From an uncultured Elusimicrobia bacterium (GTDB lineage Bacteria > Elusimicrobiota > Endomicrobiia > Endomicrobiales > Endomicrobiaceae): 15,250 bases of DNA. Under the pieces are notes generated by a model. It saw nothing but the letters and a program-made list of their open reading frames with translations. It did not search any database and was not told the origin of the DNA. Location: assembly GCA_900321055.1 (NCBI GenBank), contig ONUQ01000064.1:1-15250 (forward strand). Reading direction: 5' to 3'. The stretch's first letter is position 1. Each line of letters opens with the position of its first letter. Position numbers and translations under genes: made by a program. Shown piece after piece: positions 7,712 to 14,816 of the stretch.

Positions 7712-7733
7712 ATAAAAATACTTATTTTTTCAA
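7704..7733 (-). promoter_or_regulatory. Candidate promoter of the pilin relic
   Basis: On the minus strand TTGAAA (7733-7728) and TAAAAT (7709-7704) are 18 bases apart, and the predicted start is about 50 bases before the pilin ATG. TTGAAA is one base off the -35 consensus. The -10 falls in the right arm of the inverted repeat. Confidence 0.4.
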
Positions 7734-7888
7734 GTTTTTTTATATCTGTTTACACATTCAATACACAGACCTTTGCAGTTTGTGAAGTAAAATTATAGAA
7801 TATTTATACAAATATTATAATTTTATCTCTTAAATAAATCATAATATTTTGTTATAATTTGTTGTTCCATTGATGTTGATTTAATTTT

Positions 7889-7917
7889 TTTACATTAAAG
7901 TAAAAGAATAATATAAT
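7889..7917 (+). promoter_or_regulatory. Near-consensus promoter of ispH-rpsA-ruvA
   Basis: TTTACA (7889-7894) and a perfect TATAAT (7912-7917) are separated by exactly 17 bases. The predicted start is near 7924, giving a leader of about 24 bases before the ispH ATG. Confidence 0.7.
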
Positions 7918-7947
7918 TAAAAATATAAATTTAATAACGGATTTAAT

Positions 7948-8790
7948 ATGGCAAAAATAATTATAGCTAAAAGTGCAGGATTTTGTTTTGGAGTAAAAAG
8001 AGCACTTGATTTAGTACAAGATATTGCCGAAAAAAATAATGAAGTGTATACTTTCGGCCCTTTAATACATAATCCTCAAGAAGTTCAAAGATTGGAAAAA
8101 GAAAATATCAAAGTAATTGAAGATTATTCAAAAATAGAAAAAGGAATTTTGGTATTAAGAACTCACGGAATACAACTGAATGTATATGAAAATTTATCAA
8201 AAAAAGAAAACATTAAACTTGTAGATGCGACATGTCCGTTTGTAAAAAGAGCTCAGGATATCGTAAAAGAACTCGGTAAAGATACAAATACCCAACAAAT
8301 TATCGTTGTCGGCGAAAGGCAACATCCCGAAGTTGTTGCTCTTGTATCTTACGGAAAAGGAAAGTGTTTAGTCGTTGAAGATAAAAAAGATGTTGAAAAT
8401 GTAAAAAAAACTGATATAATTTATATCGTTAGTCAGACTACACAAAGTCCTAAAAAGTTTGATGAGATAGTAGAAGAAATATCAAAGATATCTCAAGTTA
8501 AAGTTTTCAATACTATCTGCAGAGCTACTTTTGACAGACAAAGTGCAGCACAAAAATTAGCTAAAGAAGTTGATATTATGATTGTTATAGGCGGAAAAAA
8601 CTCAGGTAATACAACAAGGCTTTATCAGATCTGTTCAAATATAACAAAAACTTATCATATAGAAACTGTTGATGAAATAGAAAAATCTTGGTTTGATAAT
8701 GCCAATAAAATAGGAATTACGGCTGGAGCATCAACTCCGGATTGGATTATTAATAATATTGAAAGGAGGATAAAAGAGTTTGCAGTTTAA
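7948..8790 (+). CDS. ispH: 4-hydroxy-3-methylbut-2-enyl diphosphate reductase (LytB/IspH)
   Basis: Last step of the MEP isoprenoid pathway: reduces HMBPP to isopentenyl and dimethylallyl diphosphate with a [4Fe-4S] cluster, in the cytoplasm. The 280 aa contain the three cluster cysteines in their usual settings: C13 (AGFCFGVKRA), C96 (VDATCPFV) and C191 (NTICRATFDRQ). Substrate-binding residues are visible as H41 (IHNPQ), H73 (RTHG), H126 with E128 (RQHPEVV), SQTTQ at 162-166 and GGKNSGNTTRL at 215-225, with the closing GASTPDWI. No strong Shine-Dalgarno sequence precedes the ATG. The gene is 30 bases ahead of rpsA; ispH next to, or fused with, an S1 gene is a known arrangement in several anaerobic lineages. 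Length and motifs are normal. Confidence 0.97.
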   Translation: MAKIIIAKSAGFCFGVKRALDLVQDIAEKNNEVYTFGPLIHNPQEVQRLEKENIKVIEDYSKIEKGILVLRTHGIQLNVYENLSKKENIKLVDATCPFVKRAQDIVKELGKDTNTQQIIVVGERQHPEVVALVSYGKGKCLVVEDKKDVENVKKTDIIYIVSQTTQSPKKFDEIVEEISKISQVKVFNTICRATFDRQSAAQKLAKEVDIMIVIGGKNSGNTTRLYQICSNITKTYHIETVDEIEKSWFDNANKIGITAGASTPDWIINNIERRIKEFAV

Positions 8791-8807
8791 TTTGTAGTTT
8801 AAGAAAA

Positions 8808-8813
8808 AAGGAG
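8808..8813 (+). promoter_or_regulatory. Strong Shine-Dalgarno of rpsA
   Basis: AAGGAG with a 7-base spacer to the ATG at 8821. It stands out because most genes in this window have weak or no ribosome binding site, which fits high-level expression of a ribosomal protein. Confidence 0.75.
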
Positions 8814-8820
8814 AAGTAAA

Positions 8821-10488
8821 ATGGAAAATAACAATTTAGATAATTTAACAAAGTTTGAAGATGATGAAAGTATGAGTATGGCAGATTTGATGAAGACGGA
8901 AACAACACCCGAAATCAGAAACGGACAAATATTGGATGTTGTTATCGTTGCCGAAACAGATGATGCCTTTATGGTTGATTTAGGAATGAAATCCGAAGGT
9001 ATAATTCCAAAATCAGAATTTGAAAACAATGAAATACCTCAAGAATTAAAAGCAGGTGCAACCGTAAAAGTTTTTGTAAAAAATGCAACGGGAAGAATTC
9101 AACTTTCATACAGAGAAGTAATAGAAAGACAAGTTTGGGACAAAATAGAAGAAGCATTTAAAAACAAACAAACAATAAAAGGTACCATAAAGAAAGCGAT
9201 AAAAGGCGGTTTTGTAGCAGATGTAGGAGTTAATGCTTTTTTACATATTTCTCAGGTTGATACGACTTTTGTTAAAGATACCGAAAAATATATCGGTAAA
9301 ACTTTTGATTTCGCCATAACCGAGTTTAACAGACATGATAAAAAAATAACATTATCAAGAAGAAAAATTTTGGAAGAAGAAAAAGCCGTAAAAAAAGCCA
9401 AGATATTTGATTCTTTATCCGAAGGACAAATTTTAGACGGAACGGTAAAAAAAATCATTGCTTCCGGAGCTTTTATAGATTTAGGCGGAGTAGATGCTTT
9501 TTTACATATCGGAGAACTTGCATGGTATAAGGTAAAAAAAGTTGAAGATATATTACACGACGGTCAGGTAGTTAGAGTTCAAATATCAAAAATAGATAGA
9601 GAACAGGAAAAAATTTCGGTAAGTATGAAGCAACTCAGTGTTAATCCGTGGGACAGTGCAGGTGAAAAATATATTGCAAATATGATAACAAAAGGTACCG
9701 TTACATCCGTTATGCCTTACGGAGCTTTTGTAGAATTAGAAAAAGGTGTAGAAGGTTTGCTTGCAATAAATGAATATGCATGGAACGATTCGGAACACTT
9801 ATTTAAAAAAGAAGTAAAAGAAGGTCAGGAAATAGAAGTAAAAATTATAAATTGTGATAAAGAAAACAAAAAAATTTCACTTTCCGTAAAACAAATGAAA
9901 CCAAATCCATGGGAAGAATCTGCAAGACATTATGTTCCCGGAACAAGGGTTAAAGGTATAGTAAAAAACATTACCCCGTTTGGAGCATTTGTAAAGTTAC
10001 CCGAAGGAATAGAAGGTCTTATTCATGTAAGTGATTTTTCATGGTTCAAAAATGTTAAGTATCCTGCAGATGTATTAAAGAAAAATCAGGAAGTTGAAGT
10101 TGTTGTTTTATCGGTTAATACTCAAACCGAAAAAATAGCTTTATCTTTAAAACATTTAACCCAAGATCCTTATCAAAAATATAAACCGGAAACAACCGTA
10201 AAAGGAAAAGTTACAAGAGTAGAAGCGTTTGGTGTTTTTGTTGAAGTAGAGCCAAATATTGAAGTATTAATCAAGAGAACCGAATTATCTTTTGAGAATA
10301 AAATCGGTGAATTGCCAAAAGAAGGTACGGAAATAGAAGCAAAAATTATTAAGGCAGATTTAAAAGAAAGAAAATTAGAGGCTTCCGTTAAGAAATTAGA
10401 AAAAGCTCAAGAAAAAGAATTGATAAAACAGTTCTCTTCAAATGATGAAAAACCTACACTCGCAGACATCCTGCAAGAAGAGGAATAA
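8821..10488 (+). CDS. rpsA: 30S ribosomal protein S1, six S1 domains
   Basis: RNA-binding ribosomal protein that helps mRNA dock and unfold on the 30S subunit. The 555 aa are close to the length of the E. coli protein. Six OB-fold S1 repeats can be placed at about 33-98, 116-182, 202-271, 288-358, 375-445 and 458-527. The middle ones are best conserved (GAFIDLGGVDAFLHIGELAW, GAFVKLPEGIEGLIHVSDFSW), and the first and last are divergent, as usual. Short acidic tails flank the repeats, and the two ends carry similar motifs (SMADLMK near residue 19, TLADILQ near 546). Having six domains argues against the shorter cyanobacterial type of S1. It follows ispH by 30 bases and is followed by ruvA after 6 bases; the end of rpsA carries the AGGA used by ruvA. 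Confidence 0.95.
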   Translation: MENNNLDNLTKFEDDESMSMADLMKTETTPEIRNGQILDVVIVAETDDAFMVDLGMKSEGIIPKSEFENNEIPQELKAGATVKVFVKNATGRIQLSYREVIERQVWDKIEEAFKNKQTIKGTIKKAIKGGFVADVGVNAFLHISQVDTTFVKDTEKYIGKTFDFAITEFNRHDKKITLSRRKILEEEKAVKKAKIFDSLSEGQILDGTVKKIIASGAFIDLGGVDAFLHIGELAWYKVKKVEDILHDGQVVRVQISKIDREQEKISVSMKQLSVNPWDSAGEKYIANMITKGTVTSVMPYGAFVELEKGVEGLLAINEYAWNDSEHLFKKEVKEGQEIEVKIINCDKENKKISLSVKQMKPNPWEESARHYVPGTRVKGIVKNITPFGAFVKLPEGIEGLIHVSDFSWFKNVKYPADVLKKNQEVEVVVLSVNTQTEKIALSLKHLTQDPYQKYKPETTVKGKVTRVEAFGVFVEVEPNIEVLIKRTELSFENKIGELPKEGTEIEAKIIKADLKERKLEASVKKLEKAQEKELIKQFSSNDEKPTLADILQEEE

Positions 10489-10494
10489 TTTTTT

Positions 10495-11100
10495 GTGATA
10501 GATTATTTTAAAGGAATTTTATCTTATAAAACATTAAATAATGCAGTTATAGAAGTTGCCGGAATCGGTTATAGTATTTCTATAACTGCGGATACATTTA
10601 ATAAATTACCTGCTGACGGTAATCAGATAAGACTGTACATTATTGAATCTACGGGTATGTATGGCGGTGTAATTTCTTATTACGGATTTTTAACAAAAGA
10701 AGAAAGAGATATGTTTGTTTTAATAAAAGACGAAGTTCCTTCTACCGGGGCAAAAAAAGCAATGGAATATCTTGATAAAATTTCAAAATCATTTGCCGAT
10801 TTTCAGACGGCAGTAATGAAAAGAGATGTTTCAATGTTAAGCGGAATTTTCGGTTTTACTAAAAAAACCGCAGAAAAATTAGTATCTGCTTTAAAAGATA
10901 AAATAGGAAATATTACCGTAAAAGATTCTGCCAAATGGAGTAATATTGATGCCGGTTCTTCTGCTTCGGAAGCAGTAGCCGCACTTATGGCATTGGGATA
11001 TAAAGAAGCCGATTCAAGAGAAATTGTAAACAAAGTGGTAAACAGCAATAAAGATTTATCGGTAGAACAAATAATTACGGAAGCATTAAAATATCTGTGA
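10495..11100 (+). CDS. ruvA: Holliday junction branch migration protein RuvA (GTG start)
   Basis: RuvA tetramers hold the four-way junction while RuvB rings drive branch migration in recombination repair. The 201 aa show all three domains: an OB-fold (about 1-64, MIDYFKGILSYK...VAGIGYSI, YYGFLTKEERDMF), a helix-hairpin-helix domain (about 65-140, ending TKKTAEKLVSALKDKI) and the C-terminal RuvB-binding three-helix domain (about 157-201, EAVAALMALGYKEAD). The start is GTG, 6 bases after rpsA, with AGGA 10 bases upstream. Oddly, both hairpin motifs lose a glycine: the first reads V-P-S-T-G-A-K-K-A where V-x-G-V-G-P-K-x-A is usual, and the second G-F-T-K-K-T-A for G-V-G-K-K-T-A. The ruvB gene follows on the same strand but under its own promoter. 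The identity is firm. Confidence 0.92.
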   Translation: MIDYFKGILSYKTLNNAVIEVAGIGYSISITADTFNKLPADGNQIRLYIIESTGMYGGVISYYGFLTKEERDMFVLIKDEVPSTGAKKAMEYLDKISKSFADFQTAVMKRDVSMLSGIFGFTKKTAEKLVSALKDKIGNITVKDSAKWSNIDAGSSASEAVAALMALGYKEADSREIVNKVVNSNKDLSVEQIITEALKYL

Positions 11101-11286
11101 TTATTTAACACATTAAAACAGAAATTTTTTTCCCTCTTTAAACAAGTAATAAGAATAAAAAAAAACAACTTTTTTATCTATTGATAAATAACCTTATTTC
11201 GTTATAACAAATAATATTTCCGTATATTGTTCGGATATTTAACAAAAATAATAAATACGAATAAAATATATTTTTACAAGTGTACA

Positions 11287-11315
11287 TTGACACAAAAACT
11301 TATTTCTGATATATA
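11287..11315 (+). promoter_or_regulatory. Strong candidate promoter for the ruvB-queH-U32 operon
   Basis: A perfect -35 TTGACA (11287-11292) is followed after 17 bases by TATATA (11310-11315). The predicted start is near 11322, which leaves a leader of about 120 bases before ruvB. Confidence 0.6.
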
Positions 11316-11318
11316 CAA

Positions 11319-11342
11319 TTTTCACAAATACTACCGTGAAAA
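11319..11342 (+). promoter_or_regulatory. Inverted repeat at the predicted transcription start of the ruvB operon
   Basis: TTTTCAC (11319-11325) and GTGAAAA (11336-11342) form a perfect 7-bp stem around a 10-base loop. It begins right after the -10 box, so it could be an operator or a 5'-end hairpin that stabilises the mRNA. Confidence 0.35.
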
Positions 11343-11408
11343 CAAAAAAAATAAAGAGCGAGTTTTGTATAAACAGTAAAAATAAATGAAGAATTTGCCC
11401 AAATATTG

Positions 11409-11414
11409 TATAAT
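11409..11414 (+). promoter_or_regulatory. Secondary -10-like element close to ruvB
   Basis: A perfect TATAAT lies 28 bases before the ruvB ATG and is preceded by TG. No -35-like hexamer sits at 16-18 bases, so it may be a second weak promoter or chance in AT-rich DNA. Confidence 0.3.
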
Positions 11415-11442
11415 CTATTAATAATTTAAAACAGAGATTTTT

Positions 11443-12477
11443 ATGAATAATGAAGACAATAGAATAATAACTCCGGAAAATTTATCACCTGAAGAAAAAC
11501 TTGAAAATTCTTTAAGACCAAAATGTTTGGATGATTTTATAGGACAAAAAAAGCTTAAAGATAATTTAAAAGTTTTTATTGAAGCGGCAAAAAAAAGAAA
11601 TGAACCTTTGGATCATTGCCTTTTTTATGCTCCGCCCGGACTTGGAAAAACTACACTTGCCCATATTATAGCAAAAGAATTAGGCGGAAATTTAAGAACA
11701 ACTTCCGGACCCGTACTTGAAAGAGTCGGAGATTTGGCTGCAATATTAACAAATCTTTCCGAAGGTGATGTTTTCTTTATAGATGAAATTCACAGAATGA
11801 ACCATTTAGTAGAAGAATCTCTCTATCCTGCAATGGAAGATTTTGAACTTGATATTATAATAGGTCAAGGACCGTCAGCAAAAACAATAAAACTGCCAAT
11901 ACCGAAATTTACATTGGTAGGAGCAACCACAAGAGCGGGAATGTTGTCAGGTCCGTTAAGAGACAGATTCGGAATTATAGAACATTTAAATTATTATGAC
12001 CAAAACGAACTTATGAAAATAGTTAAAAGGTCAAGTGCGATAATTAATGTAGAAATTGATGAAGAAGGTACGGCTGAAATTGCAAAAAGATCCAGAGGTA
12101 CCCCGAGAATAGTTAACAGATTATTAAAAAGAGTCAGAGATTTTGCGGAAATAAAAACAGGCGGAAAAATAAATAAAGCTGTTGCCATGGAAGCACTTGA
12201 AGCATTAGGTGTGGATGAAGCAGGGCTTGATAAAATGGACAGATTTTTGTTACAAACGGTAATAGAAAAATTTTCGGGCGGACCGGTAGGAATAGAAACG
12301 ATAGCAGTTGCTTTATCGGAAGATGCAGATACGGTTGCGGATGTTTATGAGCCATATTTAATTCAGTCAGGTTTTATGGCAAGAACCGCCAGAGGCAGAG
12401 TTATTACCGAATTGGCATATAAACATTTGAAGATTCCTATACAAAAAAGAAATAATAATCAAAAAGAGTTGTTTTAA
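11443..12477 (+). CDS. ruvB: Holliday junction branch migration ATPase RuvB
   Basis: Hexameric AAA+ motor that pumps DNA through the RuvA-bound junction. The 344 aa match the family length. Seen in order: the N-terminal [19 protein letters not shown] segment (about 24-42), Walker A APPGLGKT at 63-70, Walker B FFIDEIHR at 111-118, sensor 1 GATTR at 160-164, the GPLRDRFG region with the arginine finger at 170-177, sensor 2 [17 protein letters not shown], and the C-terminal winged helix with [10 protein letters not shown] and [12 protein letters not shown]. The ribosome binding site is weak (AGAG 7 bases before the ATG). It heads a tight plus-strand unit with queH one base downstream. All key residues are intact. 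Confidence 0.97.
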   Translation: MNNEDNRIITPENLSPEEKLENSLRPKCLDDFIGQKKLKDNLKVFIEAAKKRNEPLDHCLFYAPPGLGKTTLAHIIAKELGGNLRTTSGPVLERVGDLAAILTNLSEGDVFFIDEIHRMNHLVEESLYPAMEDFELDIIIGQGPSAKTIKLPIPKFTLVGATTRAGMLSGPLRDRFGIIEHLNYYDQNELMKIVKRSSAIINVEIDEEGTAEIAKRSRGTPRIVNRLLKRVRDFAEIKTGGKINKAVAMEALEALGVDEAGLDKMDRFLLQTVIEKFSGGPVGIETIAVALSEDADTVADVYEPYLIQSGFMARTARGRVITELAYKHLKIPIQKRNNNQKELF

Positions 12478-12478
12478 T

Positions 12479-13009
12479 ATGGAAAAAATTTTATTGCATA
12501 CCTGTTGTGCACCTTGCAGTGCTTCAACAATAACACTATTACAGGATTATGAAACAGTAAGTTTATGGTATAATCCGAATATTTATTCTTTAAAGGAACA
12601 TTTGGCAAGATATGTTGCATGGAACAAGTATATGGATTTACTCAACATACAAAAAATGGAAATAAAAGCCGATTGGCTGGATGATGAATCTCAATATGAA
12701 TGTTTGTGGCTAAATAATGCAGTTCAATGTGATAAAGGCAGATGTTATTATTGCTATTTGAAAAGATTAGAAAAAACAGTAGAAACAGCCAAACAAAACA
12801 ATATAAAAAATTTTACCACGACATTACTTTCAAGCCCATACCAAAAACATGATGTTATAAAACAAATGTGTGAAGATATGGCAAAAGAAAACGACTTAAA
12901 TTTTGTTTATGTTGATCCCAGAAAAATACATTATGACGGAGTACATAAAATAAAAAAATTAGGACTTTACAGCCAAAGATATTGCGGATGTAAATTGAGT
13001 ATAAGATAA
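12479..13009 (+). CDS. queH: Epoxyqueuosine reductase QueH
   Basis: Last step of queuosine synthesis: reduces epoxyqueuosine in the wobble position of tRNAs (GUN anticodons) to queuosine. QueH is the cobalamin-independent replacement for QueG. The 176 aa show the family marks: HTCCAPCS at 7-14 (C9, C10, C13), RCYYCYLKRL with C89 and C92, FTTTLLSSPYQKH at 112-124, and the end LGLYSQRYCGCKLS with C169 and C171. Conserved cysteines in this family bind a [4Fe-4S] cluster and a nearby iron. It starts one base after the ruvB stop and ends 9 bases before the first U32 gene. Other queuosine genes are not in the window, so whether the cell makes the precursor or salvages it is unknown. Confidence 0.93.
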   Translation: MEKILLHTCCAPCSASTITLLQDYETVSLWYNPNIYSLKEHLARYVAWNKYMDLLNIQKMEIKADWLDDESQYECLWLNNAVQCDKGRCYYCYLKRLEKTVETAKQNNIKNFTTTLLSSPYQKHDVIKQMCEDMAKENDLNFVYVDPRKIHYDGVHKIKKLGLYSQRYCGCKLSIR

Positions 13010-13018
13010 AATATCAAA

Positions 13019-14002
13019 ATGGTTAATTCGTTTAACATTACTTCAGGTTTTAACAGTTTAGAATCTGTTTTTAAAATAAAAGAAACAGGTGCTACGGAAC
13101 TTTACGGTTGTTTTTTACCTAAAAATTTAGATAAAAAATGGCCTGTTGCTTTTAATCTTTTAAACAGAAGAGGAGAAGATGCAAACTTTTCAGATTGGAA
13201 AGAGTTTGAAGAAGCCGTAAATCTGGCAAGAAAATATAATCTTGGTGTATATGCAACTTTTAACGGTTTGTATATAGAAAAACAATATAAATCCATTTTA
13301 AATTTAATAAATAAAATAAGTGATTTAAAAGGTATAAAAGGTATAATTGTTAACGATATATCTTTATTATTGTTATTAAAAGAACAAAACTATAAAAAAG
13401 AAATTGCAATATCAACGGGCGGAACAACTTTTAATAATGATACAGTTCAATTTTACAAAAGTCTTGGTGCAAAAAGAATAATATTAGACAGGCAACTTTC
13501 CATTGAAGATATAATAAAAATAATAAAAGCAGATGACAGTTTACATTATGAAATTTTCGGATTTGGCGGAGGTTGTTTTTTTATAGACGGATTCTGTTCC
13601 TGTTTTCATTGTTTTGAAAAAAAAGCAAATTATGAAAATAAAAAAATTGAAACTTATAATCCTAAACAACTGAATTTCGGTTGTAATTTGATTTTAAAAA
13701 ACATAACCGATAATAAAAATTATTATGCGAACAAATATAAAGCGGATAACGGCAATTTCACAAAAAATTTTTTTCATTTTTGTAATTTATGTAATTTTTA
13801 CGAATTAAAAGATTATAAAAACATATCTTTAAAAATCGTAAACAGACAAAATTCAAGACAATCTTTTGTAAAAATCGTAAAACTTGTAACAGACAAACTG
13901 CAAGAAAAAATCAGTAAAAAAGAATATATAAAATACTGTAAAAAAATATTGAAAGAAAATAATATTTTTGAGTGCAAGGGTAATAATTGTTATTATAAAT
14001 AA
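13019..14002 (+). CDS. U32 family Fe-S protein, UbiU-like partner (U32A)
   Basis: 327-aa member of the 'peptidase U32' family. Despite the name, characterised members (UbiU/UbiV, RlhA, TrhP) take part in oxygen-independent hydroxylation of ubiquinone precursors, 23S rRNA or tRNA. The TIM-barrel-like part starts ITSGFNSLESVFKIKETGA. STGGTTFNNDTVQFYKSLGA followed by KRIILDRQLSIEDI (about 132-165) matches the family's barrel strand. The signature E-x-F-x2-G-x2-C-x4-G-x-C is present (E178, F180, G183, C186, G191, C193), and LKIVNRQNS (271-279) stands for the usual LKIEGRMKS. C186-x6-C193 has the spacing of the first two UbiU cluster cysteines; C222 and C258 are candidates for the other two. Additional cysteines form C193-x-C195-x2-C198 and C255-x2-C258 and end as ECKGNNC. 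The substrate is unknown. It is followed one base later by its likely partner. Confidence 0.78.
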   Translation: MVNSFNITSGFNSLESVFKIKETGATELYGCFLPKNLDKKWPVAFNLLNRRGEDANFSDWKEFEEAVNLARKYNLGVYATFNGLYIEKQYKSILNLINKISDLKGIKGIIVNDISLLLLLKEQNYKKEIAISTGGTTFNNDTVQFYKSLGAKRIILDRQLSIEDIIKIIKADDSLHYEIFGFGGGCFFIDGFCSCFHCFEKKANYENKKIETYNPKQLNFGCNLILKNITDNKNYYANKYKADNGNFTKNFFHFCNLCNFYELKDYKNISLKIVNRQNSRQSFVKIVKLVTDKLQEKISKKEYIKYCKKILKENNIFECKGNNCYYK

Positions 14003-14003
14003 T

Positions 14004-14816
14004 ATGATATCGAAAAAAATAAGATTTACGGATAATATAAAATTTTTAGACAAATATGCTAAATTTGTTCATGTATATTTAGGCAGTGAATTTTGTGAAA
14101 AGAAACTTTTTACATTGAAAGATTTAAAAACCGTTATTGCAAGAAAAAGTAAACAAAAAATCACCCTGGTTTTTCCTTATTTAACCCAAAACTATTTGGA
14201 TAAAGTAAAAAAAATGTTTGATTTTATAAATTTAAACAGTGATACTTTTTGTGAAATTGTATTTAACGATTGGGGACTTTTTTATTATATAAGAAAAAAT
14301 TATCCCGATATCAAATTGGTATTGGGCAGATTATTAACGAAACAAAAAACCGATCCTGTGGTATACGATATTGTTTATTTGAAACAAAACATTTTGAAAT
14401 CAAAAAACAATATTATTATTCCTAAACAAATTCCACGGGAAACAAAAGAATATTTTGCACAAACATTAATTAATTCAGAAATATTTCAACAATTTATGAT
14501 AAAAAATAATATTATCCGAGTAGAACTTGATAATGTCAATTGGGATACAAAAATAAAGTTACCCAAACAAATAAAGGCTTCAATATATTATCCTTATGTA
14601 AAAGTTACAACAACAAGATTTTGTAATTTTTTAAATATGACAGACGGTAACAAATGTAAAAAGCAATGTGAAAAACATAATATAAAATTAAAAAAATATA
14701 TAGTTGATTATAATTATGTTATAAAGGGCAATTCATTAAACTACAAAAACACAAATTTACCCGAATATGAAAAATTAAAAAATAATTGTATAGACAGGAT
14801 TGTTTTCAATGACTAA
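14004..14816 (+). CDS. U32 family Fe-S protein, UbiV-like partner (U32B)
   Basis: 270 aa from the ATG at 14004. An in-frame TTG at 13968 would add 12 residues and overlap U32A, and the family alignment does not need them. It shares the short UbiV/YhbV design: VHVYLGSEFC near the start, FNDWGLFYYI (87-96) and LGRLLTKQKTDP (107-118), then VELDN and SIYYPYVKVTTTRFC. The four cysteines C31, C207, C218 and C222 mirror UbiV's cluster ligands (C39, C180, C193, C197 in E. coli), with the last pair C-x3-C identical in spacing. UbiV works as a heterodimer with UbiU, and here too a UbiU-like gene lies immediately upstream. The glycosyltransferase start overlaps its last 8 bases. Function beyond 'Fe-S U32 partner' is inference; a ubiquinone role is doubtful for the likely organism. 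Confidence 0.75.
   Translation: MISKKIRFTDNIKFLDKYAKFVHVYLGSEFCEKKLFTLKDLKTVIARKSKQKITLVFPYLTQNYLDKVKKMFDFINLNSDTFCEIVFNDWGLFYYIRKNYPDIKLVLGRLLTKQKTDPVVYDIVYLKQNILKSKNNIIIPKQIPRETKEYFAQTLINSEIFQQFMIKNNIIRVELDNVNWDTKIKLPKQIKASIYYPYVKVTTTRFCNFLNMTDGNKCKKQCEKHNIKLKKYIVDYNYVIKGNSLNYKNTNLPEYEKLKNNCIDRIVFND

Larger units (their letters stand above)
7649..7947. other. Divergent promoter region between pilin relic and ispH
   Basis: No coding frame with a start signal is present. The stretch holds the leftward promoter and ribosome binding site of the pilin relic, two overlapping inverted repeats (7681-7711 and 7709-7722), and the rightward ispH promoter at 7889-7917. It is the point where gene direction switches from minus to plus. 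One near-match to a DnaA box (GTTTACACA, 7746-7754) stands alone. Confidence 0.6.
11101..11442 (+). other. ruvA-ruvB intergenic region with promoters
   Basis: 342 bases without a supportable gene. It contains an all-AT 8-bp inverted repeat (11155-11162 and 11170-11177) that could weakly end the ruvA transcript, a promoter at 11287-11315, a 7-bp hairpin at 11319-11342 and a second -10-like TATAAT at 11409-11414. No RNA family is recognised. Confidence 0.6.

Noticed and set aside
7746..7754. DnaA-box-like GTTTACACA at the point where gene direction switches, considered as a replication origin
   Set aside because: A single near-match with no cluster of boxes and no dnaA, dnaN or gidA/parA genes nearby.
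8763..8782. Strong AAAGGAGG-like Shine-Dalgarno inside the end of ispH
   Set aside because: No ATG or GTG follows at a useful distance; the only TTG opens a frame of a few codons. rpsA has its own AAGGAG 8 bases before its ATG.
10803..11168. 121-codon open frame on the minus strand over the end of ruvA
   Set aside because: It is antisense to conserved RuvA domains II and III, has no ribosome binding site, and its Ser/Leu/Phe-rich composition is what an AT-rich coding strand gives in reverse.
13968..14003. TTG start that would lengthen U32B by 12 residues
   Set aside because: The extra residues overlap U32A, are not needed to reach the UbiV-like N-terminus, and no ribosome binding site is placed for the TTG; ATG at 14004 is simpler.
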